Shown here one piece after another: positions 47,001 to 49,161 of a stretch of 64,000 nt of DNA; positions within the stretch are counted from its first letter, which is position 1; each line of letters begins with the position of its first letter. Made by a program: the position numbers and the translations under genes. The DNA comes from Asterias rubens. Taxonomy: Eukaryota; Echinodermata; Asteroidea; Forcipulatida; Asteriidae. The notes beneath the pieces were generated by a model. The model was given only the letters and a program-made list of their open reading frames with translations, had not been told where the DNA came from and searched no databases. The stretch is from NCBI RefSeq assembly GCF_902459465.1, contig NC_047072.1, positions 15,667,776-15,731,775 of the forward strand. Reading direction: 5' to 3'.

Positions 47001-47872
47001 TCTGGGTACTAGGTATTAATAAGGGAATCAATGTGTGGTGAAGAGGTTTTCAACTTGTGGTTTAATCCCAACGAGGCCTGGTTCTTGATAATTTTACTGA
47101 GACGAAGTCGAGGTAAATTATCAAGAACCAGGCCTCGGCGGGTTGAAACCACAAGTTGAAAACCAATTCAACACACTTTGATTCCCATTCATAAATACCT
47201 TTTTGGTTAAAAGGCATAATAAAGTAAGAAACTCTGTCAAACTTATCCGTTTCCGAGTGCTTCGTCCGTCGTCCGTCACATGCACGTATAGTCTTGGTGC
47301 GTATTCGCTGGTTTTTCTTTCACACACAGCGCGGCCAACTCACCGACAGCGCCTGCATCGCCCGCAACACGAAATGTCATGCATCAAGACTAACGTGGAG
47401 TCTCCGCTCACAACCGGTTATAAACAAAGGTTTAAACACCCCCACGTGACGCGCTCTCCACCAATAGGAATAGCGAAACTGTCTGAGGTATTTATAAATG
47501 GTTCATGATGATTCTTTTACTACTCATCAGGTACTTCTATACGACCCTCTCTACATCTGGACCATGTCTCCACATAAAGCCATTGCACTCCAACAGCGCC
47601 GCGATCGCAACGACCCCGATGCCTCAGACCTCAACACCACCGCAACAGACCTTCCAGATGGTGAGACAACCTTCAAAGGTCAAGACAGTAATGATGGGTC
47701 AGAGGTCAACAAGGTAGCTGAGAGGGTGGTACTAAGATTACGGCAGAAGCTACAGGGTGTAGAGGAGGGGGTCGCAATGAGTGTCAAAGGTCAGGTCAAC
47801 AGATTAATCCAAGAAGCTACAGATTCTAAGAATCTATGTCGAGTCTTTCCAGGTTGGCAACCTTGGTTGTAA
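3497..47872 (+). CDS. ATM: ATM serine/threonine kinase, 3' two-thirds of the gene (36 exons, 5'-incomplete in window)
   Basis: ATM is the nuclear PI3K-like kinase that is activated by DNA double-strand breaks and phosphorylates SQ/TQ sites. Joining the 36 exons listed separately gives 5,962 nt (about 1,986 residues) with every splice phase compatible and only the final stop. The order matches human ATM from about residue 1,070 to the end: HEAT-like region (exons 1-17), FAT (about exons 18-28), kinase (exons 29-35) and FATC (exon 36). Visible kinase motifs are GGINLPKI (ATP-binding lysine), [11 protein letters not shown] (catalytic D and N), HIDLG (metal-binding D) and the activation loop from GVAFEQGR to GVEGVFRR. 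The N-terminal third, including the TAN motif, must lie upstream of position 1. Introns are bloated by tandem arrays, several of which copy exon edges. The assignment is nearly certain; individual junctions were chosen by consensus GT-AG sites and phase, without transcript data. Confidence 0.96.
3724..4465. repeat. 44-bp tandem array, about 17 copies, in ATM intron 1
   Basis: The unit contains GTAGGCCTGATTAAGTTGGC and CTGTGTTTATGTGTG. Copies differ mostly by G/A in AAGTT versus AAATT and G/T in GTTGG versus GTTTG. Confidence 0.95.
4466..4920. other. Intron with a short direct repeat and a C-run
   Basis: Holds two copies of ATGAGGCCATTAGTGCATGT (one with T for C) near 4,653 and 4,684 and a C9 run near 4,717. 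Nothing coding was seen. Confidence 0.6.
4921..5091 (+). CDS. ATM: ATM exon 2
   Basis: 57 codons, phase 0 to 0. The segment [16 protein letters not shown] aligns with the human SPICEKQALFAL region. Acceptor ACCATAG, donor AAA/GTAAGC. Confidence 0.9.
5280..7345. repeat. Six-copy array of 319-328 bp units rich in TGACGTCA palindromes
   Basis: AAAGTAAAGCTTGTACAAAC recurs near 5,387, 5,709, 6,037, 6,365, 6,693 and 7,012. Each unit also has one or two TGACGTCA sites in a GATGACGTCATTGATGACGT context, nine intact in total by eye. The array opens with the perfect hairpin TGTTCGGC-CAACA-GCCGAACA (5,280-5,300). Reading frames across it are not conserved between units. Confidence 0.9.
7346..7891. other. 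Intron remainder before exon 3
   Basis: AT-rich, with AGCGCTCTCTTTTTGCCCAC and an inverted AGAGGGCGCT nearby (about 7,493-7,524), a small hairpin. No gene seen. Confidence 0.5.
7892..8052 (+). CDS. ATM: ATM exon 3
   Basis: Encodes [11 protein letters not shown] to QEFYR; LLYQWL and LTQFPYQLL match the human EWLNLQ and SSFPFILL block. It ends two bases into an Arg codon at CCG/GTAAGA. Confidence 0.9.
8391..8646 (+). CDS. ATM: ATM exon 4
   Basis: Encodes [10 protein letters not shown], then [19 protein letters not shown], equivalent to human VLIPHLV and DWKSLLTDCFPKILVNILP. Starts with the third base of the split Arg codon and ends in phase 0 at GAG/GTCAGT. Confidence 0.93.
9182..9291 (+). 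CDS. ATM: ATM exon 5, 3' part tandemly repeated downstream
   Basis: Encodes [17 protein letters not shown], like human LPEIVVELLMTLHEPAN. Its last ~58 nt plus the donor AAG/GTAGGA recur at donors 9,420, 9,545 and 9,692; a fifth copy near 9,768 is truncated. The first copy is chosen because only it is joined to the exon's 5' half and acceptor. Confidence 0.92.
9292..9800 (+). repeat. Minisatellite made of exon 5 end, donor site and CTGT-rich intron
   Basis: Four further copies of a roughly 125-150 bp unit. Each carries the exon 5 tail starting CTGTATGAACCACACTC, the splice donor, and a variable TCTG/TTTG microsatellite. Unit-length variation lies mainly in the microsatellite. Confidence 0.9.
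9974..10103 (+). CDS. ATM: ATM exon 6
   Basis: Encodes [20 protein letters not shown], matching human [20 protein letters not shown] almost position for position. Split Ser codon at the start; ends in phase 0 at CAG/GTAAGT. Confidence 0.95.
10590..10846 (+). repeat. Two-copy tandem repeat ending in the exon 7 acceptor
   Basis: Two ~127-bp copies share GGAGGGCCAGTCCTCAATCC and end in GATTGATTTCCAG. The downstream copy abuts exon 7. The upstream AG at 10,718-10,719 is followed by intron, so it is a decoy acceptor. Confidence 0.85.
10847..11158 (+). CDS. ATM: ATM exon 7
   Basis: 104 codons. Carries [20 protein letters not shown], equivalent to human [20 protein letters not shown], one of the best conserved blocks of the helical region. 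A duplicate of the acceptor region lies about 127 bp upstream (10,690-10,719). Confidence 0.96.
11159..11725. other. ATM intron 7, nothing recognised
   Basis: Unique-looking AT-rich sequence with no long open frame, repeat array or tRNA-like boxes that I can see. Confidence 0.5.
11726..11803 (+). CDS. ATM: ATM exon 8
   Basis: 26 codons, phase 0 to 0: [20 protein letters not shown], like human ENHLHVIVGTLIPLVYE. Acceptor TTTTACAG, donor CAG/GTAAGC. Confidence 0.93.
12134..12233 (+). pseudogene. Partial upstream duplicate of ATM exon 9
   Basis: About 100 nt nearly identical to the 5' part of exon 9, displaced by 141 bp. The base pair before it reads TG, not AG, so it has no acceptor; it also lacks the exon's 3' half and donor. 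It looks like a dead exon fragment left by tandem duplication. Confidence 0.85.
12276..12434 (+). CDS. ATM: ATM exon 9
   Basis: 53 codons: [12 protein letters not shown], then [20 protein letters not shown], equivalent to human LDLLKYLVIDN and [17 protein letters not shown]. Acceptor CCACCAG, donor GAG/GTAAAT. Confidence 0.95.
12625..12751 (+). CDS. ATM: ATM exon 10
   Basis: Encodes [20 protein letters not shown], like human [22 protein letters not shown]. Ends one base into a Glu codon at CAG/GTTAGT. Confidence 0.93.
13150..13378 (-). mobile_element. tRNA-derived SINE (family 2)
   Basis: On the minus strand: GTTAGCTCATTGGTTTCTTT (A-box region), then CCTGGTTTGAATCCCACC (B box), then a body ending CCCACGCAATC in plus orientation. 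The same family occurs at 20,310 (minus) and 50,340 (plus). Confidence 0.75.
13384..13500 (+). CDS. ATM: ATM exon 11
   Basis: Encodes [20 protein letters not shown] up to KEEAG, matching human DGIMVKLVVNLLQLSK in position. Phase joins exons 10 and 12. Confidence 0.9.
13800..14063 (+). mobile_element. tRNA-Leu/Ser-like SINE with ATT tail (family 3)
   Basis: Contains GCTCTGGTGTTTTTGATCAG and B box TTGGTTCAAGTCC, a body, then a long (ATT)n tail at about 14,011-14,063 just before exon 12. A simple-repeat tail is typical of tRNA-derived SINEs. Relatives lie near 24,157, 34,455, 34,735 and 35,706. Confidence 0.8.
14077..14251 (+). CDS. ATM: ATM exon 12, 3' end tandemly repeated downstream
   Basis: Encodes [19 protein letters not shown], equivalent to human [20 protein letters not shown], and ends [13 protein letters not shown] at CCAAA/GTAAGA. 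The first donor is chosen because it keeps phase with exon 13. Confidence 0.95.
14252..14971 (+). repeat. 54-bp tandem array of exon 12 end plus donor (14 copies with the original)
   Basis: Starts of GTAAG recur every 54 bp (14,252; 14,306; 14,360; 14,414 and so on to 14,954). At 14,468, 14,630 and 14,738 the GT has become TT. Each unit is 18 codons of the exon tail, with an in-frame TAA inside the donor (AAG TAA). Confidence 0.93.
15058..15236. mobile_element. 3' half of an inverted-repeat MITE (same family as 48,748)
   Basis: Shares CAACAAGGGTGTGTTTTTTC, ATTTTCACAGG and ATACACCAAGTAAG with the intact copy at 48,748-49,161, but lacks its 5' half. Confidence 0.7.
15320..15405 (+). mobile_element. 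Degenerate tRNA-like SINE fragment
   Basis: AACTCAGTTGGTAGAC resembles a tRNA A-box region, and the sequence ends ACTCTGGTCAAATGTTC like family 1; the B box is eroded. Confidence 0.4.
15461..15605 (+). CDS. ATM: ATM exon 13, 3' end tandemly repeated downstream
   Basis: Encodes [20 protein letters not shown], then [11 protein letters not shown], matching human RSAAVTCLKNILATKTG and YLQPFRTSRKK. Ends in phase 0 at AAAG/GTATTC, the first of many equivalent donors. Confidence 0.95.
15606..16660 (+). repeat. 81-bp in-frame tandem array from exon 13 end (13 full units plus a diverged 14th)
   Basis: The 81-bp unit (27 codons, core [16 protein letters not shown]) begins inside exon 13 and continues with no stop. 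The donor AAAG/GTATTC is intact in ten units (15,605; 15,767; 15,929; 16,010; 16,091; 16,172; 16,253; 16,415; 16,496; 16,577) and lost in units 2, 4 and 10, where AAGGTA has become AACCTA. Retention past 16,660 reaches exon 14 in the wrong frame and stops. Confidence 0.92.
16840..17028 (+). CDS. ATM: ATM exon 14
   Basis: 63 codons: [20 protein letters not shown] up to [12 protein letters not shown], equivalent to human PFEGLDDINLWIPLSENHD and ILQLLKPMCEVK. Acceptor TTGACAG, donor AAG/GTATTC. Confidence 0.94.
17648..17810 (+). CDS. ATM: ATM exon 15, with two further in-frame copies of its 3' part
   Basis: Encodes [17 protein letters not shown], like human FCQTVLPYLIHDILLQD. The last 141 nt with donor CACG/GTAAG repeat in frame with ends at 17,951 and 18,092, so the exon may end at any of three donors, adding 0, 47 or 94 residues. 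The shortest form matches human ATM best. Confidence 0.9.
17811..18092 (+). repeat. Two extra 141-bp copies of exon 15 tail and donor
   Basis: Near-identical 47-codon units with no stop. Differences are few (for example SNSRA versus STSRA, DRFRQ versus DKFRQ). All three donors keep the same phase, so each could join exon 16. Confidence 0.92.
18351..18891. mobile_element. Foldback element with strong internal hairpin, 541 bp
   Basis: Flanked by the direct repeat GAAACTACAT (18,341-18,350 and 18,892-18,901). An inner palindrome pairs CCGCCGAGGCCTGGTTCTTG with its near-complement around 18,770-18,845. A reverse-oriented copy is at 47,021-47,497 and a 50-bp deletion derivative at 54,321. The 10-bp target duplication is reminiscent of Mutator-like elements. 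Confidence 0.82.
18960..19050 (+). CDS. ATM: ATM exon 16
   Basis: Encodes [20 protein letters not shown], like human QRTMLAVVDYMRRQKRP. Acceptor TATTGCAG, donor AGG/GTAGGT. Confidence 0.94.
19420..19554 (+). CDS. ATM: ATM exon 17
   Basis: Encodes [20 protein letters not shown] up to [12 protein letters not shown], equivalent to human [20 protein letters not shown] and LLYAEIYAD. Phase 2 at both split codons. Confidence 0.95.
19832..19977 (+). repeat. Upstream 146-bp duplicate of exon 18 5' part and its acceptor
   Basis: A tandem copy of TATTTTCAG/GTCCCAGCAAGG with a few substitutions (TCTAGC to TGTAGC). It has an acceptor but no donor. Since 146 is not a multiple of 3, using the first acceptor shifts the frame and soon stops. 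Confidence 0.88.
19978..20178 (+). CDS. ATM: ATM exon 18 (start of FAT region)
   Basis: Encodes [16 protein letters not shown], then [20 protein letters not shown], the latter equal to human [20 protein letters not shown]. The serine-rich start sits where human ATM carries its autophosphorylation site Ser1981 (EEGSQS) and has two SQ dipeptides, so the regulatory function may be kept. Confidence 0.95.
20310..20855 (-). mobile_element. tRNA-derived SINE (family 2) with its promoter-box head tandemly amplified (99 bp x 5)
   Basis: On the minus strand each unit holds TAGTGGTATCTTGCCTCGCC (A-box-like) and CCCTGGTTCATATCCCACC (B box). The unit is 99 bp (33 codons), so a 184-residue open frame arises on the minus strand by chance of unit length; I do not call it a gene. 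Confidence 0.8.
20856..21456. other. Intron sequence before ATM exon 19, no gene seen
   Basis: Pyrimidine-rich stretch (about 20,990-21,100) followed by AT-rich sequence. AATTTCTGCTCAGCGAAAAT near 21,306 resembles part of the hairpin repeat at 33,925 and 45,886. Open frames are short and unlike any family I know. Confidence 0.5.
21457..21568 (+). CDS. ATM: ATM exon 19, donor duplicated downstream
   Basis: Encodes [19 protein letters not shown] up to EEIGILQ, like human LRTYEHEAMWGKALVTYDL and AGIIQ. The donor region CCTACAG/GTAAGA recurs 79 bp downstream (donor GT at 21,648) in altered form (CCTACAAGTAAG). Confidence 0.95.
21569..21720. repeat. 79-bp duplication of the exon 19 donor region
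   Basis: AGATAGGAATCCTACA followed by a donor and TTGCATACAATGG occurs at 21,552 and 21,631. The second copy has CAAGTAAG in place of CAGGTAAG, still a possible donor. Confidence 0.85.
21740..21850 (+). mobile_element. Retroelement-end fragment with hammerhead-like core
   Basis: CTGAAGATCATCAGAGCATA, then CTGATCGAAACGTC (21,789-21,822), fits CUGANGA, a 5-bp stem with loop, GAAA, and a GUC after a short ACGT palindrome. Such minimal hammerheads are known from Penelope-like elements and retrozymes. Stem I pairs poorly, so this copy may be inactive. Confidence 0.45.
22048..22199. mobile_element. 152-bp MITE
   Basis: Ends AGGCCCTTT and AAAGGGCCT are inverted, and inner arms GGCTTTGGATTAGGCT and AGCCTAATCCAAAGCC are perfect complements. 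It sits just before ATM exon 20. Confidence 0.8.
22247..22620 (+). CDS. ATM: ATM exon 20 (FAT)
   Basis: The largest exon, 374 nt: [31 protein letters not shown] and [19 protein letters not shown]. These match human LGLCHILSVYLKGL, LHYQAAWRNMQWDH and SVYSLYPTLSRLQAIGELE. Confidence 0.97.
22846..23030. repeat. 63-bp tandem repeat, three copies
   Basis: TTAGGCTGGTTTACCATGTC followed by GTCTAGGATGGCTTTAGC, three near-identical copies in ATM intron 20. Confidence 0.9.
23145..23312 (+). mobile_element. tRNA-derived SINE (family 1)
   Basis: TTAGCTCAGTTGGTAGAG (A box) and TGCAGGTTCATATCCC (B box) are 40 bp apart, followed by GTCAATTTGTCTTTGTTCAA. The tail is not followed by tRNA acceptor pairing, so it is not a tRNA gene. 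Confidence 0.75.
23350..23572 (+). CDS. ATM: ATM exon 21 (FAT)
   Basis: Encodes [20 protein letters not shown], then [14 protein letters not shown], equivalent to human KHSQLLKDSDFSFQEP and MALRTVILEILMEK. Donor CAG/GTATAA. Confidence 0.95.
23598..23790. mobile_element. 5' half of inverted-repeat MITE (same family as 48,748)
   Basis: Begins AAAGGCACTGAACACTATTG, then TTGGTAACGAGCAATGGAGA, matching the 5' half of the intact copy; truncated after TTTTTGAGAGG. Confidence 0.7.
23979..24146 (+). CDS. ATM: ATM exon 22 (FAT)
   Basis: 56 codons: [20 protein letters not shown] up to ALLDKISR, like human WQLEEAQVFWAKKEQSLA. Donor AGG/GTACGT. Confidence 0.94.
24157..24598 (-). mobile_element. tRNA-Ser/Leu-like SINE (family 3), near full length
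   Basis: On the minus strand: GTGTCGTGGCCGAGCAGTTA (A box), CTCTGGTGTTTCTGATCAGC, GGTGGGTTCGAATCCCC (B box), a body, and an (ATT)n tail that abuts ATM exon 22 on the other side. The clearest copy of this family in the window. Confidence 0.85.
24630..24790 (-). mobile_element. 3' part of a SINE related to the 98-bp array unit
   Basis: On the minus strand it reads TTAACATGGAAGAGTAGGGT, GTGTTTATGGTTCACG, then TTTCCTCAGACTTGCAAGCT, the same order as the array unit at 35,930-38,360. Confidence 0.7.
24893..25015 (+). CDS. ATM: ATM exon 23 (FAT)
   Basis: 41 codons: [20 protein letters not shown], matching human [20 protein letters not shown]. Acceptor CTCCCAG, donor AAG/GTGATT. Confidence 0.95.
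25016..25536. other. ATM intron 23 remainder
   Basis: Contains CCTAACTCGAGATAGGATTA near 25,157 with an inverted partner upstream, and a C/A homopolymer block near 25,339-25,362. No gene seen. Confidence 0.5.
25537..26551 (+). repeat. 140-bp tandem array copying the exon 24 acceptor and 5' part (7 copies before the real exon)
   Basis: TGTATATGCAG/GCAGTTGAC recurs exactly every 140 bp (exon-like starts at 25,572; 25,712; 25,852; 25,992; 26,132; 26,272; 26,412; then 26,552). Each unit holds about 83 nt of exon 24 and then rejoins intron at TTTTGGCTAAGC. No unit has a GT donor after the exon piece. Two units read GCTGTTGAC instead of GCAGTTGAC. Confidence 0.95.
26552..26757 (+). CDS. ATM: ATM exon 24 (FAT)
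   Basis: Encodes [20 protein letters not shown] up to [14 protein letters not shown], equivalent to human [20 protein letters not shown] and QALLKRAKEEVGLL. This is the last of eight copies and the only one continuing into the exon's 3' half. Confidence 0.96.
26758..27559. other. ATM intron 24, nothing recognised
   Basis: About 800 bp with a direct repeat of CAGAATGAAG near 27,091 and 27,135. The only longer open frame (63 codons, minus strand) resembles nothing known to me. Confidence 0.5.
27560..27688 (+). repeat. 114-bp upstream duplicate of exon 25 acceptor and 5' part
   Basis: A copy of TTGTTTTCTTACAATGACAG/TAAATAC lies 114 bp before the real exon. In this copy the first of two candidate acceptors is lost (ACAG to ACAA). 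Confidence 0.88.
27689..27908 (+). CDS. ATM: ATM exon 25 (FAT), with alternative acceptor at 27,695
   Basis: Encodes [20 protein letters not shown], then [17 protein letters not shown], like human RYTVKVQRELELDELAL and EHDMWVFRLCSLWLENS. Two acceptors 6 nt apart (AG at 27,687-27,688 and 27,693-27,694) both keep the frame and add or omit two residues. Confidence 0.94.
27935..32722. repeat. 43-bp minisatellite, about 111 copies, in ATM intron 25
   Basis: The unit contains CACTACTCTATTCCCAGGGG and TTGATAAC plus a variable block (CGGCCGG, CGGCTGG, ATGTCCAG, ACATCCAG, CAGCCCG). Variants follow higher-order patterns; a run starting at the rare TTATTAAC unit (28,477) recurs 1,075 bp later (29,552), exactly 25 units. 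Each unit holds a pyrimidine-rich CCCAG that resembles a weak 3' splice site. Confidence 0.97.
32723..33238. other. Intron between the 43-bp array and exon 26
   Basis: Starts CAGAGAGAGGGCGCTTTACT right after the array. No repeat or gene recognised. Confidence 0.5.
33239..33352 (+). CDS. ATM: ATM exon 26 (FAT)
   Basis: 38 codons: [18 protein letters not shown] up to LFHEVLNE, equivalent to human TYKFLPLMYQLAARMGTK and GFHEVLNN. Confidence 0.96.
33451..33554 (+). repeat. 91-bp upstream duplicate of exon 27 acceptor and 5' part
   Basis: AATCTTCAG/TTGATAGAGAAG occurs at 33,464 and again at the real exon, 33,555. The upstream copy diverges after about 63 nt into TTATTAATC and has no donor. Confidence 0.88.
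33555..33719 (+). CDS. ATM: ATM exon 27 (FAT)
   Basis: 55 codons: [20 protein letters not shown], nearly the same as human [19 protein letters not shown]. Donor CAA/GTAAGT. Confidence 0.97.
33925..34145. mobile_element. Hairpin-type interspersed repeat (CATAGAGCTGCTTAAG family)
   Basis: ACATTTCATAGAGCTGCTTA at the left and GTGCATAAGCAGCTCTATAA at the right are inverted copies. Related pieces are at 45,886-46,125, 47,880-48,000 and 50,125-50,180. Confidence 0.7.
34209..34353 (+). CDS. ATM: ATM exon 28 (end of FAT)
   Basis: Encodes [20 protein letters not shown] up to [13 protein letters not shown]; the human counterpart is AANRIICTIRSRRPQMVRS and YIILANLDATQWK. Ends one base into a Gly codon. 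Confidence 0.93.
34378..34720. repeat. Short tandem repeats within a SINE remnant
   Basis: Four copies of a 28-bp unit (AGTAAGCACACTGGACTCAA) at 34,380-34,490, then three copies of a ~63-bp unit (TTGTGTACTTAGGCAAGACA) at 34,535-34,715. Both derive from family 3 SINE sequence (GACTCAAGCTCTGGTG). Confidence 0.85.
34735..34997 (-). mobile_element. tRNA-Leu/Ser-like SINE (family 3)
   Basis: Minus strand: GTGTCGTGGCCAAGTGGATA (A box), then GTGTGGGTTCAAGACCC (B box), ending near TATAATAATAATATAG as the tail. Confidence 0.78.
35327..35550 (+). CDS. ATM: ATM exon 29 (N-lobe, ATP-binding lysine)
   Basis: Encodes [19 protein letters not shown], then [20 protein letters not shown] and RRQLVK. Human has VVVPTMEIKVDHTGEYGNL and [20 protein letters not shown]. 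The lysine of NLPK is the nucleotide-contacting residue of the family. Confidence 0.97.
35706..35935 (+). mobile_element. tRNA-Leu/Ser-like SINE (family 3) whose 3' part seeds the following array
   Basis: GTGTCATGGCGGAATGGTTA (A box), GCTCTGGTGTTTCTGATCAG, and TTGGTTCAAGTCCTGG (B box) give a tRNA-like head with a long variable arm. The body runs directly into the 98-bp array. Confidence 0.8.
35930..38362. repeat. 98-bp tandem array, about 25 copies, derived from a SINE tail
   Basis: Unit: AACACTTAACATGGAAGAGT, GGGGTTAACCCTAGTGTTTC, TGGTTCACATAACAAGCACC, then CAGGTTTCCTCAGGCTTGCG. The palindrome GGGTTAACCC occurs in nearly every unit. Sub-variants (GGAAGAG/GAAAGAG, TTTCTGG/TTTATGG) recur in blocks of several units, implying larger duplications. 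Confidence 0.96.
38590..38706 (+). CDS. ATM: ATM exon 30 (kinase)
   Basis: 39 codons: [20 protein letters not shown] up to RLQIRTYK, matching human [19 protein letters not shown]. Contains the conserved DDLRQD helix. Confidence 0.97.
39052..39210 (+). CDS. ATM: ATM exon 31 (kinase)
   Basis: 53 codons: [20 protein letters not shown], then [11 protein letters not shown], like human [20 protein letters not shown] and [11 protein letters not shown]. Confidence 0.97.
39698..39866 (+). CDS. ATM: ATM exon 32 (kinase)
   Basis: Encodes [20 protein letters not shown], then [14 protein letters not shown], matching human [20 protein letters not shown] and [14 protein letters not shown]. Ends one base into the Val/Gly junction codon. 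Confidence 0.97.
39867..40994. other. ATM intron 32 with a CACGGAATT-rich block
   Basis: Near 39,945-40,000 and 40,640-40,710 the motif ACGGAATT recurs (for example GTTTTAGAAAACGGAATTCT, two copies), bracketing a GC-richer 500 bp. This may be a transposon with degraded ends. No gene seen. Confidence 0.45.
40995..41081 (+). CDS. ATM: ATM exon 33 (catalytic loop and DLG)
   Basis: Encodes [20 protein letters not shown], then AELVHIDL. The Asp and Asn of GDRHVQN and the Asp of HIDLG are all present, so the kinase should be active. A short exon of 87 nt. Confidence 0.98.
   Translation: MGTWWVLVTDMYRTSWWIVTLLSWCTSI
41303..41790. repeat. 38-bp tandem array, about 13 copies, in ATM intron 33
   Basis: Near-perfect unit CTAGCTCCCTGTTTATCAGA followed by AATACTTGAACCATTCCT; one unit has TTTACCAG. 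High identity suggests recent expansion. Confidence 0.95.
42147..42261 (+). CDS. ATM: ATM exon 34 (activation loop)
   Basis: Encodes [18 protein letters not shown] followed by [20 protein letters not shown], nearly identical to human. It ends AGGAG/GTAAGC; the last 60 nt and the donor then repeat 34 more times. Phase 2 into exon 35 gives RCCEKTM. Confidence 0.97.
42262..45445 (+). repeat. 92-bp tandem array of the ATM activation-loop exon end (34 copies after the original)
   Basis: Exon-like ends recur every 92 bp from 42,261 to 44,193, then at 92-101 bp spacing to 45,432, 35 counting the original. Each unit has acceptor-like TATTCCCTTTAG, a 60-nt piece encoding [20 protein letters not shown], donor GTAAGCGAGAC or GTAAGAGAGAC, and a C-run. 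From about 44,200 the C-runs lengthen and vary (to about 16). The donor at 44,577 is mutated (GATAAG), and the last reads GTATGA. Read-through of any donor meets TAA at once. Confidence 0.97.
45886..46125. mobile_element. Inverted-repeat MITE (CATAGAGCTGCTAAGC family)
   Basis: Left GGCACAATTTCATAGAGCTG and right CAGCGCTATGAAATTGGGCC are inverted. The interior has the complementary GCTTATG / CATAAGC motifs. The best preserved copy of this family here. Confidence 0.75.
46136..46216. repeat. 28-bp repeat, three copies
   Basis: ATTAAAGGAAGGTGTCAGCG occurs three times; the third diverges after CTTATGG. It generates two overlapping open frames that I do not call genes. Confidence 0.85.
46506..46569 (+). 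CDS. ATM: ATM exon 35
   Basis: A 64-nt exon encoding [20 protein letters not shown], equivalent to human [20 protein letters not shown]. Acceptor TGTTTAG, donor CAG/GTAAGG. Confidence 0.97.
47021..47497. mobile_element. Foldback element, reverse copy of that at 18,351, with a nested insertion
   Basis: Opens AAGGGAATCAATGTGTGGTG and ends CTGTCTGAGGTATTTATAAA. The hairpin arms GAGGCCTGGTTCTTGATAAT and its complement lie at 47,074-47,140. A tandem copy of the flank (GGTATTAATGGTTCATGATG near 46,959) shows the site without the insertion. Confidence 0.82.
47289..47392. mobile_element. Miniature relative of the 1,186-2,684 transposon, nested
   Basis: TAGTCTTGGTGC at the left and GCATCAAGACTA at the right are near-perfect inverted ends. 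The interior shares GCGGCCAACTCACCGACAGC with the terminal repeat of the larger element. At 104 bp it is almost only one terminal repeat. Confidence 0.7.
47531..47872 (+). CDS. ATM: ATM last exon (PIKK regulatory segment and FATC)
   Basis: 114 codons with stop TAA at 47,870-47,872. Starts [18 protein letters not shown] and ends [13 protein letters not shown], matching human VLLYDPLFDWTMNPLKAL and NLSRLFPGWKAWV. The acetylated lysine (human K3016) is kept in [10 protein letters not shown]. The linker before VAERV has no cysteine, so the redox-sensing Cys2991 of human ATM is missing. Confidence 0.98.
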   Translation, partial: VLLYDPLYIWTMSPHKAIALQQRRDRNDPDASDLNTTATDLPDGETTFKGQDSNDGSEVNKVAERVVLRLRQKLQGVEEGVAMSVKGQVNRLIQEATDSKNLCRVFPGWQPWL

Positions 47873-48747
47873 CATGCAGGGCACTTAGCATGGAACATTT
47901 GTGCTTAGCATATACAGGTTACCAGCCAAAATCCCGTGTGATAACATGTTGATTGTGCTTGGTTCACTGCTAACATACTCGGAACTTAAGCAGCTCTGGA
48001 TGTAGGTGTGGAGTCAGTGAGTCAAGACTTTCCATTCCGCCAAATCGTATGATGCATTTTACTGAATAACATTGTATTCAGTTTGTATTGGAGTCGTCCT
48101 TGCCAGTGCAACACTGCACTAAAACAAAGTACTAACAAAAATAGTTTGCTGCAAAAATATCTTTTATATTGTATTCTTCCATTTGTGAATTGTATACCAA
48201 GTTGATCATCAATTAATACTCATAAGATTCACCCAGCATTTGGATGTCTCTTAAGATTATTCCTCTACATAGAATCTCTATCAGCAATAAGTTCAAGTAA
48301 ATTTACAAAATTGTTGTTTATCCGACACAGCTTTATAGAAATCTTTCGCTTTTCTGAGAGATGATCAATTTGACTGAAGTTGGATTTCATTAAAAAATAT
48401 TCAATATTACATTTATATCGATACAAGTAAACTTGGCATAATTTCTTTTTAGAAGTGCAGGTATAAAAACCCAGAACACTTATAGGTTTCCCCAGCCTTC
48501 TAAGTTTCAATGATTAGTTTCAATCATTAACTTCGCTTTTGAAGATTCCTTGATTTCATTACCATAAATGAATAATTAATAATCTGTCTTCACACTGAGT
48601 TGTCCCTGCCAGCTAGTTTTCATTTGTATAACTATCATCATGGTGTATGAAGAATGTCTAAGCTACATGACATATAGAGTGTATTCCTTATAATGTAAAA
48701 TCTTTAACCATTGTGGAGCTACTGTCATTAAAAGGATATGTTGCTTA
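47873..48747. other. ATM 3' flank
   Basis: Begins with a remnant of the AGCAGCTCT hairpin repeat (47,880-48,000). No AATAAA lies close to the stop that I trust; one candidate is AATAAA at 49,769. The 3' end is not determined. Confidence 0.4.
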
Positions 48748-49161
48748 AAGGGAAAGTACACGTTTGGTAACTACTCAAAACAATATGAACTTAAAAACTG
48801 ACTTGGTTACGAGCATTGGAGAGCTGTTGATAGTAAAAAACATTGTGGGAAACGACTCCCTCTGAAGTAACGTAGTCTTTGAGAAAGGGGTAATTTCTCG
48901 CTAAAATAATAAAAGACTTCTAGAAAGGGGTAATTTCTCGCTAAAATAATAAAAGACTTCTAGCTAGAAGTCTTTTATTCCTATCTGAAAGCACACAAAA
49001 TTCGTCCAACAAGGGTGTTTTTTCTTTCATCGTTTTCTCACAACTTCGATAACCAATTGAGCCCAAATTTTCACAGGCTTGTTATTTTATGCTTATGATG
49101 GGATACACCAAGTGAGAACAAAGGTCTTTGACAACTACCAAACGTGTACAGTGCCTTTAAA
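48748..49161. mobile_element. Intact inverted-repeat MITE, about 414 bp
   Basis: Ends TTAAAGGGAAAGTACACGTT (left) and AACGTGTACAGTGCCTTTAA (right) are inverted over about 30 bp, continuing as TGGTAACTACTCAA and TTGACAACTACCA. The interior has a 40-bp direct repeat (AAAGGGGTAATTTCTCGC) and the palindrome AAGACTTCTAGCTAGAAGTC. Partial copies at 23,598 and 15,058. Confidence 0.85.
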
